Of a stretch of DNA of 64,000 nucleotides, positions 43,873 to 52,599 are shown piece after piece. The notes under the pieces were generated by a model. It worked only from the letters and a program-made list of their open reading frames with translations. It did not search any database and had not been told where the DNA came from. Made by a program: the position numbers and the translations under genes. The stretch is taken from contig JAUXSD010000211.1 in assembly GCA_030681525.1 (NCBI GenBank), forward strand, positions 1-64,000. Reading direction: 5' to 3'. This stretch comes from Solirubrobacteraceae bacterium (GTDB taxonomy: Bacteria; Actinomycetota; Thermoleophilia; Solirubrobacterales; Solirubrobacteraceae). Each line of letters begins with the position of its first letter. Within the stretch, counting starts at the first letter, position 1.

Positions 43873-46113
43873 ATGTCCGCTCGCCGCGAACGCCAGCGTC
43901 GACGCCGCCGCAGAGGCGGGGCCGCGCGCGTCATCATCATCACGGTCTCCGTCCTGGTGGCCGCGACGATCATCGGCGCGCTCAGCGCCGTCGGCTACGT
44001 CGTCGGGATCGCCAACTCGGCCCCCGACCTGGACGCGCTCAAGCCGCAGGCGCCGGGGCGCTACTCGACGGTCTTCGCCTCCGACGGCAAGACCGAGCTC
44101 GGCAAGATCTCCAACGACATCCTCAGCGATCCGATCCGCAGCGATCAGATGCCGCAGGACGTCCGCGACGCGACGGTCGCGATCGAGGACCAGCGCTTCT
44201 ATCGCCATCGCGGCGTCGACTTCGAGGGGATCGTCCGGGCCGCGTTCAAGAACGCCAACTCCGGCAAGACGATCCAGGGCGGGTCGACGCTGACGATGCA
44301 GCTCATCCGCACGCTCTACACGGGTGACCGCGATCGCTCCCTGAAGCGCAAGGTGCGCGAGGCCAAGCTGGCCGAGGAGCTCGAGAACGCGCACCCCGGC
44401 CGCGAGGGCAAGAAGTGGATCCTCACCAAGTACCTCAACTCCGTGCCCTACGGGACCAACGACGGCAAGGAGGCGATCGGCATCCAGGCCGCGGCGCGCG
44501 CCTACTTCAACAAGCGCGCCAGGGACCTCACGCTGTCGGAGTCCGCGCTGCTGGCCGGCCTGCCGCAGGCGCCCAGCGAGTACAACCCGTTCAAGTCGCC
44601 CGGCGCGGCGACGGCGCGCCGCAACGAGGTGCTGCGCAAGATGGCCGACCTCGGCTACATCTCCGACAGCGACGCCCAGGCCGCGATCGCCGAGCCGCTG
44701 GAGCTGCACCGCAACACGTTCTTCCGGCAGAAGCGCGAGAGCTTCTTCTTCGACTACGTCACCGACGAGCTGATCAAGAAGTACGGCCAGCGCGACGTGC
44801 GCGGCGGTGGCCTGCGCATCCGCACGACGATCGACCTCGGCCTGCAGCGCAAGGCGCGCGAGTCGATCGCCAAGAGCCTGAGCTTCGACGGCGCGCCATC
44901 GTCGGCGATCGTCAGCATCGACCCCCGCAACGGCTACATCCGCGCGATGGCCTCGTCGGCCAAGTACACCAACTCGCAGTTCAACCTCGCGGCCGACGGC
45001 AAGCGCCAGCCGGGCTCGGCGTTCAAGATCATGGCGCTGGCCGCCGCCGTGCGCGACGGCCTGAACCCCGCGTCGACGAGCTTTCAGTCCGCGCCGCTGC
45101 AGCTCGGGCCGCAGTACGGCAGCCCGCTGATCAACTGCTACGGCGGCAAGTGCTCGGGTGGCTCGAAGAACCTCATCTCGGGCACCCTGTCCTCCGACAA
45201 CGGCGTCTACATCCGCCTCGCGCTGGCGCTCGGCCCGAAGAAGGTCGCCAAGGCGGCCAAGGACCTCGGCATCACGTCCAAGCTCGACGGCTACCCGTCC
45301 GAGACGCTGGGCGGCCTCGAGAAGTGCTGCTCGCCGCTGGAGATGGCCAACGCCTACGCGACGATCGTCAACGGCGGCTATCGCAACACCCCGAAGGCGA
45401 TCACCGAGGTGCGCTTCCCCGGCGGCAAGACCGACGACCTCTCCAAGCCCGTCCGCAAGAAGGTCTTCGGTGCGGCGGCGATGTACGAGATCGTGAAGAT
45501 CCTCGAGATGAACATCAGCCGGCCCGGCACGGGTGGTCGTGCGAAGACCGGCTGCCCCGTCGGCGGCAAGACCGGCACGACCGACAAGAACTCCGACGCC
45601 TGGTTCGTCGGCTTCTCGCCGCGCCTGGCGACGTCGACATGGGTCGGCTTCCCGCAGGGCCGCGTCCCGATGGGCCCGCTCTTCCACGGCGCCAACGTCG
45701 ACGGCGGCACGTTCCCGGCCGAGATCTGGGGCCGGTACATGAAGGCCGCCGCCGGCAAGTTCTGCGGCAAGTTCAAGGCACCGAAGGAGAAGTTCGAGTC
45801 CAAGCGCTTCAAGGGACGCAACGGTCAGCAGCCCGGTCAGGGCGAGCGGGTGCCGATCGTCCCGGTGACGCAGGACCAGCTCGACGCGGCGCAGCGCGAG
45901 CTCAACGAGGCGCTCGCGCGCCAGCGCGCCAACCAGCGTCAGATCAAGCCGCGCCCCGGCACCCCGCAGACCGGCGGCAACGGCTACGACCCCGGCGCCT
46001 ACGTTCCCAACCCGCCGCCGGCGCAGCCGGAGGTCGAGGATCCGGGCCCGGCGCCGTCGGGTGAGGGGCAGGCGACGCCGAACGACAACGGCGCGGCCGT
46101 GCCCCAGCCGTAG
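43873..46113 (+). CDS. Bifunctional penicillin-binding protein (GT51 transglycosylase / transpeptidase)
   Basis: 746 residues. A basic N-terminus and one membrane anchor ([26 protein letters not shown]) precede a GT51 domain with [14 protein letters not shown] (catalytic Glu) and GGSTLTMQL. The transpeptidase domain follows: SxxK as PGSAFKIMA (Ser 382), SxN as SSDNGVY, and KTGT as [13 protein letters not shown] Pro/Gln-rich tail of about 110 residues ends the protein. It polymerises and crosslinks peptidoglycan outside the membrane (PBP1a/PonA type). Confidence 0.94.
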   Translation: MSARRERQRRRRRRGGAARVIIITVSVLVAATIIGALSAVGYVVGIANSAPDLDALKPQAPGRYSTVFASDGKTELGKISNDILSDPIRSDQMPQDVRDATVAIEDQRFYRHRGVDFEGIVRAAFKNANSGKTIQGGSTLTMQLIRTLYTGDRDRSLKRKVREAKLAEELENAHPGREGKKWILTKYLNSVPYGTNDGKEAIGIQAAARAYFNKRARDLTLSESALLAGLPQAPSEYNPFKSPGAATARRNEVLRKMADLGYISDSDAQAAIAEPLELHRNTFFRQKRESFFFDYVTDELIKKYGQRDVRGGGLRIRTTIDLGLQRKARESIAKSLSFDGAPSSAIVSIDPRNGYIRAMASSAKYTNSQFNLAADGKRQPGSAFKIMALAAAVRDGLNPASTSFQSAPLQLGPQYGSPLINCYGGKCSGGSKNLISGTLSSDNGVYIRLALALGPKKVAKAAKDLGITSKLDGYPSETLGGLEKCCSPLEMANAYATIVNGGYRNTPKAITEVRFPGGKTDDLSKPVRKKVFGAAAMYEIVKILEMNISRPGTGGRAKTGCPVGGKTGTTDKNSDAWFVGFSPRLATSTWVGFPQGRVPMGPLFHGANVDGGTFPAEIWGRYMKAAAGKFCGKFKAPKEKFESKRFKGRNGQQPGQGERVPIVPVTQDQLDAAQRELNEALARQRANQRQIKPRPGTPQTGGNGYDPGAYVPNPPPAQPEVEDPGPAPSGEGQATPNDNGAAVPQP

Positions 46114-46138
46114 GTCCCGATCCCCGTCGTGGGTGCGC

Positions 46139-46144
46139 TACCGT
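46139..46144 (+). promoter_or_regulatory. -10 box (TACCGT) for infA
   Basis: TACCGT ends 10 nt before ATG 46155, with no ribosome-binding site between them. Confidence 0.35.
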
Positions 46145-46154
46145 AGCGGCGCGT

Positions 46155-46373
46155 ATGGCCAAAGAGGAAAAAGTCGAGTTCGAGGGCGAGGTCGTCGAGG
46201 CTCTGCCCAACGCGATGTTCCGCGTGAAGCTCGACAACGATCACATGGTGCTCGGGCACGTGGCGGGCAAGATGCGCCGCTTCCGGATCCGCATCCTCCC
46301 GGGAGATCGGGTGCGCGTCGAGTTGTCGCCGTACGACCTCGACCGCGCACGCATCGTCTACCGCCACCGCTAG
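46155..46373 (+). CDS. infA: Translation initiation factor IF-1
   Basis: 72 residues, the standard IF-1 length: [33 protein letters not shown], then [27 protein letters not shown]. It is an OB-fold protein that occupies the ribosomal A site during initiation. It is placed away from the usual adk-map-infA-rpsM ribosomal neighbourhood, between a PBP and thiL, so it may be a paralogue. The residues RRFRIR replace the more usual MNFIR. Confidence 0.93.
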   Translation: MAKEEKVEFEGEVVEALPNAMFRVKLDNDHMVLGHVAGKMRRFRIRILPGDRVRVELSPYDLDRARIVYRHR

Positions 46374-46390
46374 AGGGCTCGCGGACGCAG

Positions 46391-47332
46391 GAGTTCGACC
46401 TCATCGCCGCCCTGCGGGAGCGCTTCGCGCCTCCCCCGGAGCGCGTGCTCGTGGGGTCCGGGGACGACGCTGCCGTCGTGCGCGCACGCGCGCTGTCGGT
46501 CACCTCGGCCGACGCGATGGTCGACGGCGTGCACTTCCGCCTCGGCAAGACCGCCAGCGCCGCCGACGCCGGCCACCGCGCGCTGGCCGGCGCGCTGTCG
46601 GACCTCGCCGCGATGGGCGCCGACCCCGGCGAGGCCTACGTCGTGCTCGGCGTGCCGGCCGGCTTCGCACGATCCGACGCGCTCGCGCTCGGCGATGCGA
46701 TGGCCGCGCTGGCCGAGCGCTGCGGCGTCGCGCTGATCGGCGGCGACGTCACCGCGGCGCCCGTGCTGACGCTCGCGATCACGGTCGTCGGCTGGGCCGA
46801 CGAGCCGGCGCAGCTCGTGCGACGCTCGGGCGCGCGGCCGGGCGACCTCGTCGGCGTGACCGGTACGCTGGGCGCCTCGGGCGCGGGCCTGGAGATCGTC
46901 GAGGGCCGGGCGAGCGGGCCGGACGCGCTGGCCGAGCGCCACCGCCGCCCGCAGCCGCGCCTGAAGGAGGGTCGCGCGCTGGCTCGCGCCGGCGCGCACG
47001 CCATGATCGACCTGTCCGACGGCCTGGCTTCCGATGCCGGCCACGTCGCGCGCGCCAGCGGCGTCACGCTGGAGATTGACCTCGACGCGCTGCCGCTGGC
47101 CGCCGGCGTGGCCGATGTCGCGCGCCAGCTCGGCCGGCCGGGCTGGGAGCTCGGCGCCGCCGCGGGCGAGGACTACGAGCTGCTCGTGTGCGTCGCGCCC
47201 GCGGACCGCGCCGCCGCGCAGTCGGCCGCGCCGCTGACCTGGATCGGCACCGTCGGCGACGGCCCGCCCGAGGTCAGGCTGCTGGCGGACGGCATGGCGC
47301 AGACGACGCGCGGGTTCCAGCACCGCCTCTGA
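46391..47332 (+). CDS. thiL: Thiamine-monophosphate kinase, start codon uncertain
   Basis: About 310 residues. ThiL motifs: [12 protein letters not shown] at the N-terminus, [43 protein letters not shown] and the C-terminal [16 protein letters not shown] and [10 protein letters not shown]. It phosphorylates thiamine monophosphate to the diphosphate. The conserved EFDLI lies upstream of the first usable GTG (46445), and no ATG/GTG/TTG is found in frame before it down to and inside infA. ATC 46403 follows GGAG at 9 nt but would remove EFDL. The given 5' coordinate marks where family similarity begins. Confidence 0.82.
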   Translation, partial: EFDLIAALRERFAPPPERVLVGSGDDAAVVRARALSVTSADAMVDGVHFRLGKTASAADAGHRALAGALSDLAAMGADPGEAYVVLGVPAGFARSDALALGDAMAALAERCGVALIGGDVTAAPVLTLAITVVGWADEPAQLVRRSGARPGDLVGVTGTLGASGAGLEIVEGRASGPDALAERHRRPQPRLKEGRALARAGAHAMIDLSDGLASDAGHVARASGVTLEIDLDALPLAAGVADVARQLGRPGWELGAAAGEDYELLVCVAPADRAAAQSAAPLTWIGTVGDGPPEVRLLADGMAQTTRGFQHRL

Positions 47333-47478
47333 CTGACCGCGTGACGCAGCATGGCCGCCGCGACGAGCGCGGGGTCGATGACGTAGTCCGCGCGCTGTAC
47401 GCACAGCTTGAGTTCTTGCAATCGCATCCCAGCGGGGGTATCGAGCGCATCGGCGTCGTGCTTGAGAGGCGCGTCCAT
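47173..47478 (-). CDS. FlgM-like anti-sigma factor domain, small protein (possibly decayed)
   Basis: From ATG 47478 the minus strand encodes [17 protein letters not shown], then [29 protein letters not shown]. This resembles the C-terminal helices of FlgM/anti-sigma-28 proteins (pattern ELKxxIxxxxYxVDPxxVAxAML). After CWNPR the frame continues about 160 nt into sequence antisense to thiL, where the residues look non-conserved. Either the gene ends in a non-conserved tail, or a frameshift removed the true stop. No flagellar genes lie in the window. Confidence 0.4.
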   Translation of the reverse strand: MDAPLKHDADALDTPAGMRLQELKLCVQRADYVIDPALVAAAMLRHAVSQRRCWNPRVVCAMPSASSLTSGGPSPTVPIQVSGAADCAAARSAGATHTSSS

Positions 47479-47947
47479 CGGCTCCGCAAGTGTTGCGCGC
47501 CGCGTGTGGAACGACCTGCGCGCTGTCGCGCTCAGTTGTCGTCGCTGCCGCCGAACTGCATCTCTGACGGTGAGAGCTTGTCCGGCGGCGGCGTGCGCGC
47601 CGGGTTTGGCGTGGTCATGGCGCGCCGAGTACGGATATCGGACCGGGCGCGTCACAACCGCCCGCGTGGGGCGGGGTGTGTCGGATAACTCGCGCGGGGC
47701 CGCGATGATCCGACTCACCCCCGCAGCGACGCGGGCCCTTGCCCGGCGGCCCGCAACCGCACAGACCCACACCCTCAGTGATGCCGTTCAGCGGCCCGCC
47801 ACCGAATCAGACGCCGCGCGCGAAGCGCCCGCCACGCCGGCACGCCCGCCGCCAACCCGCTCGCCGAGACCAGCGATGGGCTTCCTGACCGCGTGACGGA
47901 CGAGCGCACATCACGATGACCGACCCCGCCGGCTGCGCGCGCGCTCG
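47479..47947. other. Non-coding stretch between the FlgM-like ORF and the sortase
   Basis: About 470 nt without a supportable gene; the ORFs reported here have unconserved Arg/Ala/Pro-rich translations. It contains palindromic repeat copy C, and its composition is less third-position biased than the flanks. No tRNA, riboswitch or T-tracted terminator was recognised. Confidence 0.55.
47616..47657. repeat. Dispersed palindromic element, copy C
   Basis: It reads GGCGCGCCGAGTACGGATAT followed by CGGACCGGGCGCGTCAC, sharing the GCGCGCC...GGCGCGTCA frame of copies A and B and the GTACGGATATCG centre of copy B. The arms hold more mismatches than in copy A. It stands alone in an intergenic gap. Confidence 0.55.
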
Positions 47948-48637
47948 TCAGAGCCGTGCGGCGCCGCGCGCCTGGGCGCCGACGAGGCGAGCGAACACGA
48001 TGATCCGCTTCGCGGCGCTGTAGAGCGGGTGGCAGGCCGAGAGCACGAGGCGGTCGTAGCTCACGCGGCGGATCACCTCCAGCGCCGTGGGCTTGACGAT
48101 CTGCGTCTTCTCGACCTCGTAGGTGAACGTGCCGTACGGCATCTCGAGGACGATGTCGTCGCCGCGCCGGATCTTGTCGACCTTGCGAAACGGCGCCCCG
48201 TAGGTCGTCCGGTGCCCGGCGATCGCGGTCGTGCCCGGCATGCCGGGGAACGGCACGTCGTCGTAGATCCCCGGGGCCTTGCGCAGCGAGTCGGGGTCGC
48301 TGCCATGGACGATGACCTTGTCGAGCTTGATCCGCTCGATCTTGATCCGGCCGGCCGCGTCGCCCGGGTCCAGATCGGCGCGCAGCCGGCGCGCGAGAAA
48401 CGCCATCCGGCGCTTCTCGCTGGCGAGCTTGCGCAGCGCCGCCAGGTCCAGCGCGTCGGCCTGCGCCGTCTCGAGCTTGCGCAGGTCGTCGCCCAGCCCG
48501 TCCTGCACGACGCTGGCGTAGACCGCGGAGAGCGGCTCCTGCCAGACGAGCGTCAGCCCGGCGTCGGCGAGCATGAGCACGCCGGAGATGATCAGCACCG
48601 TCGAGAGGCTGCGCAACGCGCGCCGGGTCGACGTCAT
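47948..48637 (-). CDS. Class E-type sortase
   Basis: 229 residues. An N-terminal membrane anchor (LSTVLIISGVLMLADAGLTLVW) and a helical stalk precede the sortase beta-barrel: catalytic His in TTAIAGHRTTYGAPF, catalytic Cys in LVLSACHPLYSAAKRIIVFA with the Arg seven residues later. The ACHP context after LVLS resembles actinobacterial class E enzymes. It transfers LPxTG/LAxTG-like proteins to the cell wall; no sorted substrate was seen in the window. The ATG overlaps the stop of the M28-like gene. Confidence 0.9.
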   Translation of the reverse strand: MTSTRRALRSLSTVLIISGVLMLADAGLTLVWQEPLSAVYASVVQDGLGDDLRKLETAQADALDLAALRKLASEKRRMAFLARRLRADLDPGDAAGRIKIERIKLDKVIVHGSDPDSLRKAPGIYDDVPFPGMPGTTAIAGHRTTYGAPFRKVDKIRRGDDIVLEMPYGTFTYEVEKTQIVKPTALEVIRRVSYDRLVLSACHPLYSAAKRIIVFARLVGAQARGAARL

Positions 48638-50436
48638 CGGCGCAGCGCCGACTCGGTGCCGCCCAGCGAACCGGGCCCGGCATAGCTGCGCGGACCGCGC
48701 ACGGTGATCGGCACGTCGCCGGCGGCGGCCGGCGCCTCACCGGCGGCCGCGACGAGCAGCGCGCTCACGCCGCAGCCCGCGACAAGGCTCCAAAGCAGCA
48801 GGCTGACCGGCGAGATGTGGCCGCCGGCAGCCAGCAGCAGCAGCTCCCACGCGGCGTCGACGGCGCCGAGCCCCAGCGAGCGCGCGAGCGCGAGCCCGAC
48901 GAGCGCGATCGGCAGCAGGCCCAGCGCGGCGAGCAGCAACCGCGCCGCGCGCGGAATGCGCAGGTCCGGTGCCAGCGCGAAGAGCCAGATGTGCAGGGCG
49001 GGGATGAGCAGGGCGGCGGCGTAGGGGTTGGAGATCCACATGACACACGCGACCGCGGCCGCGACGAGCACGATGATGACGCCTGCGGCCTGCTCGCTGC
49101 GCACCGCCTCGGCGGCGCGCAGCACGCGCAGCACCGCGGGTCGCAGCCACGCCCAGCCGAGCGCGAACACGAGGACGATCGCCAGCAGGCCGGCGGCGCG
49201 CGCGGGCAGCGCCTGCGGCGGGACCGGCGCGTCGGGCACCGGGCCGAGCAGACCGACGGCGGCGAGCGCGATCGCAAAGAGCGCCGTGAGCACGAACGGC
49301 AGCGCGTTGGCGAGCGTCCAGCGCAGGTGGACGCTGATGCGCGCGCGCTGGCGCTTGCGCAGCAGCGCGGCGAACGCGTCGACGGCGGTGATGAGCACCG
49401 TCAGCAGCAGCGCGCCGGTGAACAGCCGCACCGCCCAGAGCGGCACGATCTTGCGGCTCGTCAGCAGGTCGCGCTCGGAGACCTGCTCGACGATCGGTCG
49501 CGCCGCGGGGGCCGCGTCGAGCACGGTCACGGTGCGCAGCGCGGCGCGGCCGTAGGCCTGCAGCCGCGCGCGCGAGATCGGCGCGTCGGCGGTCGGCGGG
49601 CGGTCGCCGCCGATCGACAGCAGGACGGCGGGCAGGCCGCCGGCCAGCAGCGGCCCCTGCTCGCCGAACGTCACCGGCATCGCGTAGCGGGCGAACTGGC
49701 TCAGTGCGCGCGGCGCGCCGGCCCCCGATCCGGTCTCGACCTTCACCGCCTCCTGCACCGTCGCGCGCAGGCGCTGGGGCGTGGCGCCGAAGCCGTTGGA
49801 CCAGGCGGTCACGAGCGGCGCGCGCACGTTGCGCGAGGCGAGGTCGCCGAGCACGAGCACGGCGCCGACCGGTCCGGTCAGCTCCTCGGTCAGGCGCGCC
49901 GCGCCGGCGGCGCCGCCGCTGCCGCCGCTCGTCGAGACGAGCGTGATCGTGCGCCGGGTCTGGCGCGGGGCGCCGAGGACGCGCGCGAGCTCGAGCAGCG
50001 CGGCGGTGCCCGACAGCTCGGCCTCGGCGCGGGTCCCCGCCGCGTCGCGGTGCGCGACGACGACGACGCGCTCGTCGATCGTGCCCGGACGCTCGGCGAT
50101 GACCGTGCGCAGCGCGCGGCGCCCGTCGATCGTCTCGGCCTCGTGCGTCTCGGTGCGCGCGCGGAAGCCGGGGGCCCGGCCCATCTGCCGCGCGACCTCC
50201 GCGGCGAGGCGGTTGTCGTCGGCCGAGCCCGGCCGGCGGTCGGGGAAGCGCTCGGAGAGCCCGCGCACGGCGCCGCCGTCGCCGTACGCGCGATCAAACG
50301 CGCGCTTGCCCTGGAACGCGTCGGGCGCCAGCGCGGTGCGCAGCGGCTGCGGCCGGTTCTCCAGCGAGAACGCCAGCAGCACGAACGCGAACAGCACCGG
50401 GATGAGCGCGGCGCGGTAGATGCGCGGGTCGATCAT
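48634..50436 (-). CDS. Membrane protein with a degenerate M28 aminopeptidase-like domain
   Basis: 600 residues from ATG 50436; the ORF-track start at 50481 overlaps the divergent regulator. One N-terminal helix, an extracytoplasmic domain of about 290 residues, then eight or nine membrane helices. The domain follows the M28 layout: VVVVAHRDAAGTRAEAELSGTAALLELARVL corresponds to AHxDs...GAxDNaSGxAxLLE. The second Asp ligand is missing, and the catalytic Glu-Glu pair after the next strand is replaced by STSGGSGGAAG. It is probably not a working zinc peptidase. It is coupled to the sortase (ATGA). Confidence 0.72.
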   Translation of the reverse strand: MIDPRIYRAALIPVLFAFVLLAFSLENRPQPLRTALAPDAFQGKRAFDRAYGDGGAVRGLSERFPDRRPGSADDNRLAAEVARQMGRAPGFRARTETHEAETIDGRRALRTVIAERPGTIDERVVVVAHRDAAGTRAEAELSGTAALLELARVLGAPRQTRRTITLVSTSGGSGGAAGAARLTEELTGPVGAVLVLGDLASRNVRAPLVTAWSNGFGATPQRLRATVQEAVKVETGSGAGAPRALSQFARYAMPVTFGEQGPLLAGGLPAVLLSIGGDRPPTADAPISRARLQAYGRAALRTVTVLDAAPAARPIVEQVSERDLLTSRKIVPLWAVRLFTGALLLTVLITAVDAFAALLRKRQRARISVHLRWTLANALPFVLTALFAIALAAVGLLGPVPDAPVPPQALPARAAGLLAIVLVFALGWAWLRPAVLRVLRAAEAVRSEQAAGVIIVLVAAAVACVMWISNPYAAALLIPALHIWLFALAPDLRIPRAARLLLAALGLLPIALVGLALARSLGLGAVDAAWELLLLAAGGHISPVSLLLWSLVAGCGVSALLVAAAGEAPAAAGDVPITVRGPRSYAGPGSLGGTESALRR

Positions 50437-50458
50437 CAGCGTTGTCACACTATTGGGG

Positions 50459-51184
50459 ATGGTGGATCGTGCTCCTCGCATCCTTCTCGTCGACGACGAG
50501 CACGCAATCCAGACGCTGCTCTCCTATCCACTGCGCAAGGACGGCTACGACGTCGTGCAGGCGACCGACGGCCGGGCGGCGCTGGCCCGCTTCTCCGAAG
50601 GCACCTACGACCTCGTCGTGCTGGACCTCATGCTGCCCAAGCTCGACGGGCTGGAGGTGTGCCGCCGCATCCGCGCCCGCAGCACGGTGCCGATCATCAT
50701 GCTGACGGCGCGCGCCGAGGAGATCGACAAGGTCGTCGGCCTGGAGATCGGCGCCGACGACTACATCACCAAGCCGTTCTCGATGCGCGAGTTCCGCAGC
50801 CGCGTGAAGGCCGCGCTGCGACGCGCCGAGATGCAGCCGCACGACCCGTCGGCAGCCGGTGACGGGCGCAACGGGCCGCTCGAGGTGGCCGGCCTGCGGA
50901 TCGACTTCGACAAGCGCGCCGTCGCCGTGCGCGGCGAGGCGGTCCAGACGACGTTCGTCGAGTTCGAGATCCTCGCCGCGCTGGCGACCGCGCCGGGCCG
51001 CGTCTTCACCCGCGAGATGCTGCTGACGCGGATCTGGGGCGACGCCGCCTATCGCGACCCGCGCACGATCGACGTCCACATCCGACACCTGCGCGAGAAG
51101 CTCGAGCTCGACGCCAAGAAGCCCGAGTACCTGTTCACGGTGCGCGGCGTCGGCTACCGCTTCCGCGACGACGGCGAGCGGTGA
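50459..51184 (+). CDS. OmpR/PhoB-family response regulator
   Basis: 241 residues from ATG 50459; GTG 50462 is equally possible. Receiver domain with LVDDE acidic pair, phospho-acceptor Asp in LVVLDLMLPKLDG, Thr in MLTARAEE and Lys in YITKPFSMRE. The C-terminal winged helix has TFVEFEILAALATAPGRVFTREMLLTRIWG and RTIDVHIRHLREKLE. It starts 22 nt from the divergent M28-like gene, so promoters must overlap. It is the first gene of a four-gene coupled operon (GTGA into the kinase). Confidence 0.94.
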   Translation: MVDRAPRILLVDDEHAIQTLLSYPLRKDGYDVVQATDGRAALARFSEGTYDLVVLDLMLPKLDGLEVCRRIRARSTVPIIMLTARAEEIDKVVGLEIGADDYITKPFSMREFRSRVKAALRRAEMQPHDPSAAGDGRNGPLEVAGLRIDFDKRAVAVRGEAVQTTFVEFEILAALATAPGRVFTREMLLTRIWGDAAYRDPRTIDVHIRHLREKLELDAKKPEYLFTVRGVGYRFRDDGER

Positions 51185-52599
51185 GACCGGCGATGGGTCT
51201 CACCCGGCCGCGCTCGCTGCGCGCGCAGCTGACGATCCTGTCGGTCTCGGTCACGCTCGTCGCGCTGCTCGCGGTGCTGTTCTACGTCACGCCGCAGCTG
51301 GAGTCCTCGCTGCGCGACCAGAAGCTGCGCGCGCTGACCGAGACCGCGCGCGCCTTCACGCCGCAGATCGCCGACCTGCTGCGCCGGGACGGCAACGACA
51401 ACGCGATCGACACCCGCGTCTCGAGCGTCAGCGACCGCACGAACGCGCGCGTGACGCTGCTGCTGGTCATCGACGGCACCGAGGGCCTCGAGCTGGCGAT
51501 CTTCTCGGACTCCTACACCGACAACCGCATCACCGACCTCGACCTCGACGTCGCCGAGGTCGCGGCCCGGCGCGGGCGCGTGGCGCGCGGCCTGGGCGCG
51601 TCGCGCGCCGGCGAGGTCGGCCAGGTGGCGGTGCCGATCCGCGACGACGGGACGGTCAGCCGCGTCGCGCTGTTCTCGGCGCCGATGGCCGACGTGCAGG
51701 GCAACGTCACGCTCATCCGGCGCGAGATCCTCATCGCGGGCGGGATCGGGCTGCTGCTCGCGCTGCTCGGCGGCTTTCTCGTCTCGCGCTCGCTGGCGCG
51801 CCGCGTGCGGGCCCTCGAGCGCGGCGCCGGGCAGGTGGCCGGCGGCGACTTCACGGCGGTCTTCCCGACCGCCAAGAACGACGAGCTCGGCCAGCTCGCG
51901 CACGCGCTCGACGACATGCAGCATCAGCTCGCACGGCTGGAGAGCGCCCGCCGGAGCTTCATCGCGACGGCCTCGCACGAGCTGCGCACGCCGATCTTCT
52001 CGATCGGCGGCTTCCTCGAGCTCATGGAGGACGAAGACCTCGACGAGGAGACGCGCCGCCAGTTCGTCGCCACGGTGCGCGAGCAGGTCGCGCGCCTCGG
52101 CAAGCTCGCCACCGACCTGCTGGACCTCTCGCGCCTGGAGGCCGGCTCGCTCGAGCTGCGCCCGGAGCCGACCGACGTCGGCGCGCTCACGCGCGCGGTC
52201 AGCGCGGAGTTCGCGCCCGCGCTGGACAAGCACGATTCGACGCTCGCCGTCCGGCTGCGCGACGAGCGCATCGAGGCGGTCTGCGACCCTGAGCGGGTGG
52301 CCCAGGTCCTGCGCATCCTCATCGACAATGCGCTGACCCACACCCCTGTGGGTACAGGGGTCGTGGTGTCCGCCGTGCGCGACAACGGAGCGGTCCGGCT
52401 GGCCGTCAGCGACGACGGCCCCGGCATCAGCCATGCCGCCGCCGAGCGCGTCTTCGAGCCGTTCTTCACGTCGGACGACGCGCAGGGCTCGGGGCTCGGG
52501 CTGGCGATCGCGCGCGAGCTCGCCGAGCGGATGCAGGGCTCGCTGGAGGTCGACGCGGCGCCGGGCCACACGACGTTCTCGCTGGAGCTGCCGGCGTGA
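51181..52599 (+). CDS. Membrane sensor histidine kinase
   Basis: 472 residues. Two membrane helices (about 18-38 and 182-200) enclose an extracytoplasmic sensor of about 140 residues. Then come HAMP (RSLARRVRALERGAGQVAGGDFT), the dimerisation/phospho-acceptor helix with FIATASHELRTP, and the HATPase domain (N-box LIDNALTHTP, G1 VSDDGPGIS, G2 QGSGLGLAIARELAE). It phosphorylates the adjacent regulator. Its stop overlaps the HtrA start (GTGA). Confidence 0.94.
   Translation: MRPAMGLTRPRSLRAQLTILSVSVTLVALLAVLFYVTPQLESSLRDQKLRALTETARAFTPQIADLLRRDGNDNAIDTRVSSVSDRTNARVTLLLVIDGTEGLELAIFSDSYTDNRITDLDLDVAEVAARRGRVARGLGASRAGEVGQVAVPIRDDGTVSRVALFSAPMADVQGNVTLIRREILIAGGIGLLLALLGGFLVSRSLARRVRALERGAGQVAGGDFTAVFPTAKNDELGQLAHALDDMQHQLARLESARRSFIATASHELRTPIFSIGGFLELMEDEDLDEETRRQFVATVREQVARLGKLATDLLDLSRLEAGSLELRPEPTDVGALTRAVSAEFAPALDKHDSTLAVRLRDERIEAVCDPERVAQVLRILIDNALTHTPVGTGVVVSAVRDNGAVRLAVSDDGPGISHAAAERVFEPFFTSDDAQGSGLGLAIARELAERMQGSLEVDAAPGHTTFSLELPA

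Noticed and set aside
47408-47896. 162-codon plus-strand ORF in the thiL-sortase gap
   Set aside because: Composition is unlike neighbouring genes, no motif or start signal, and it runs through the palindromic repeat.
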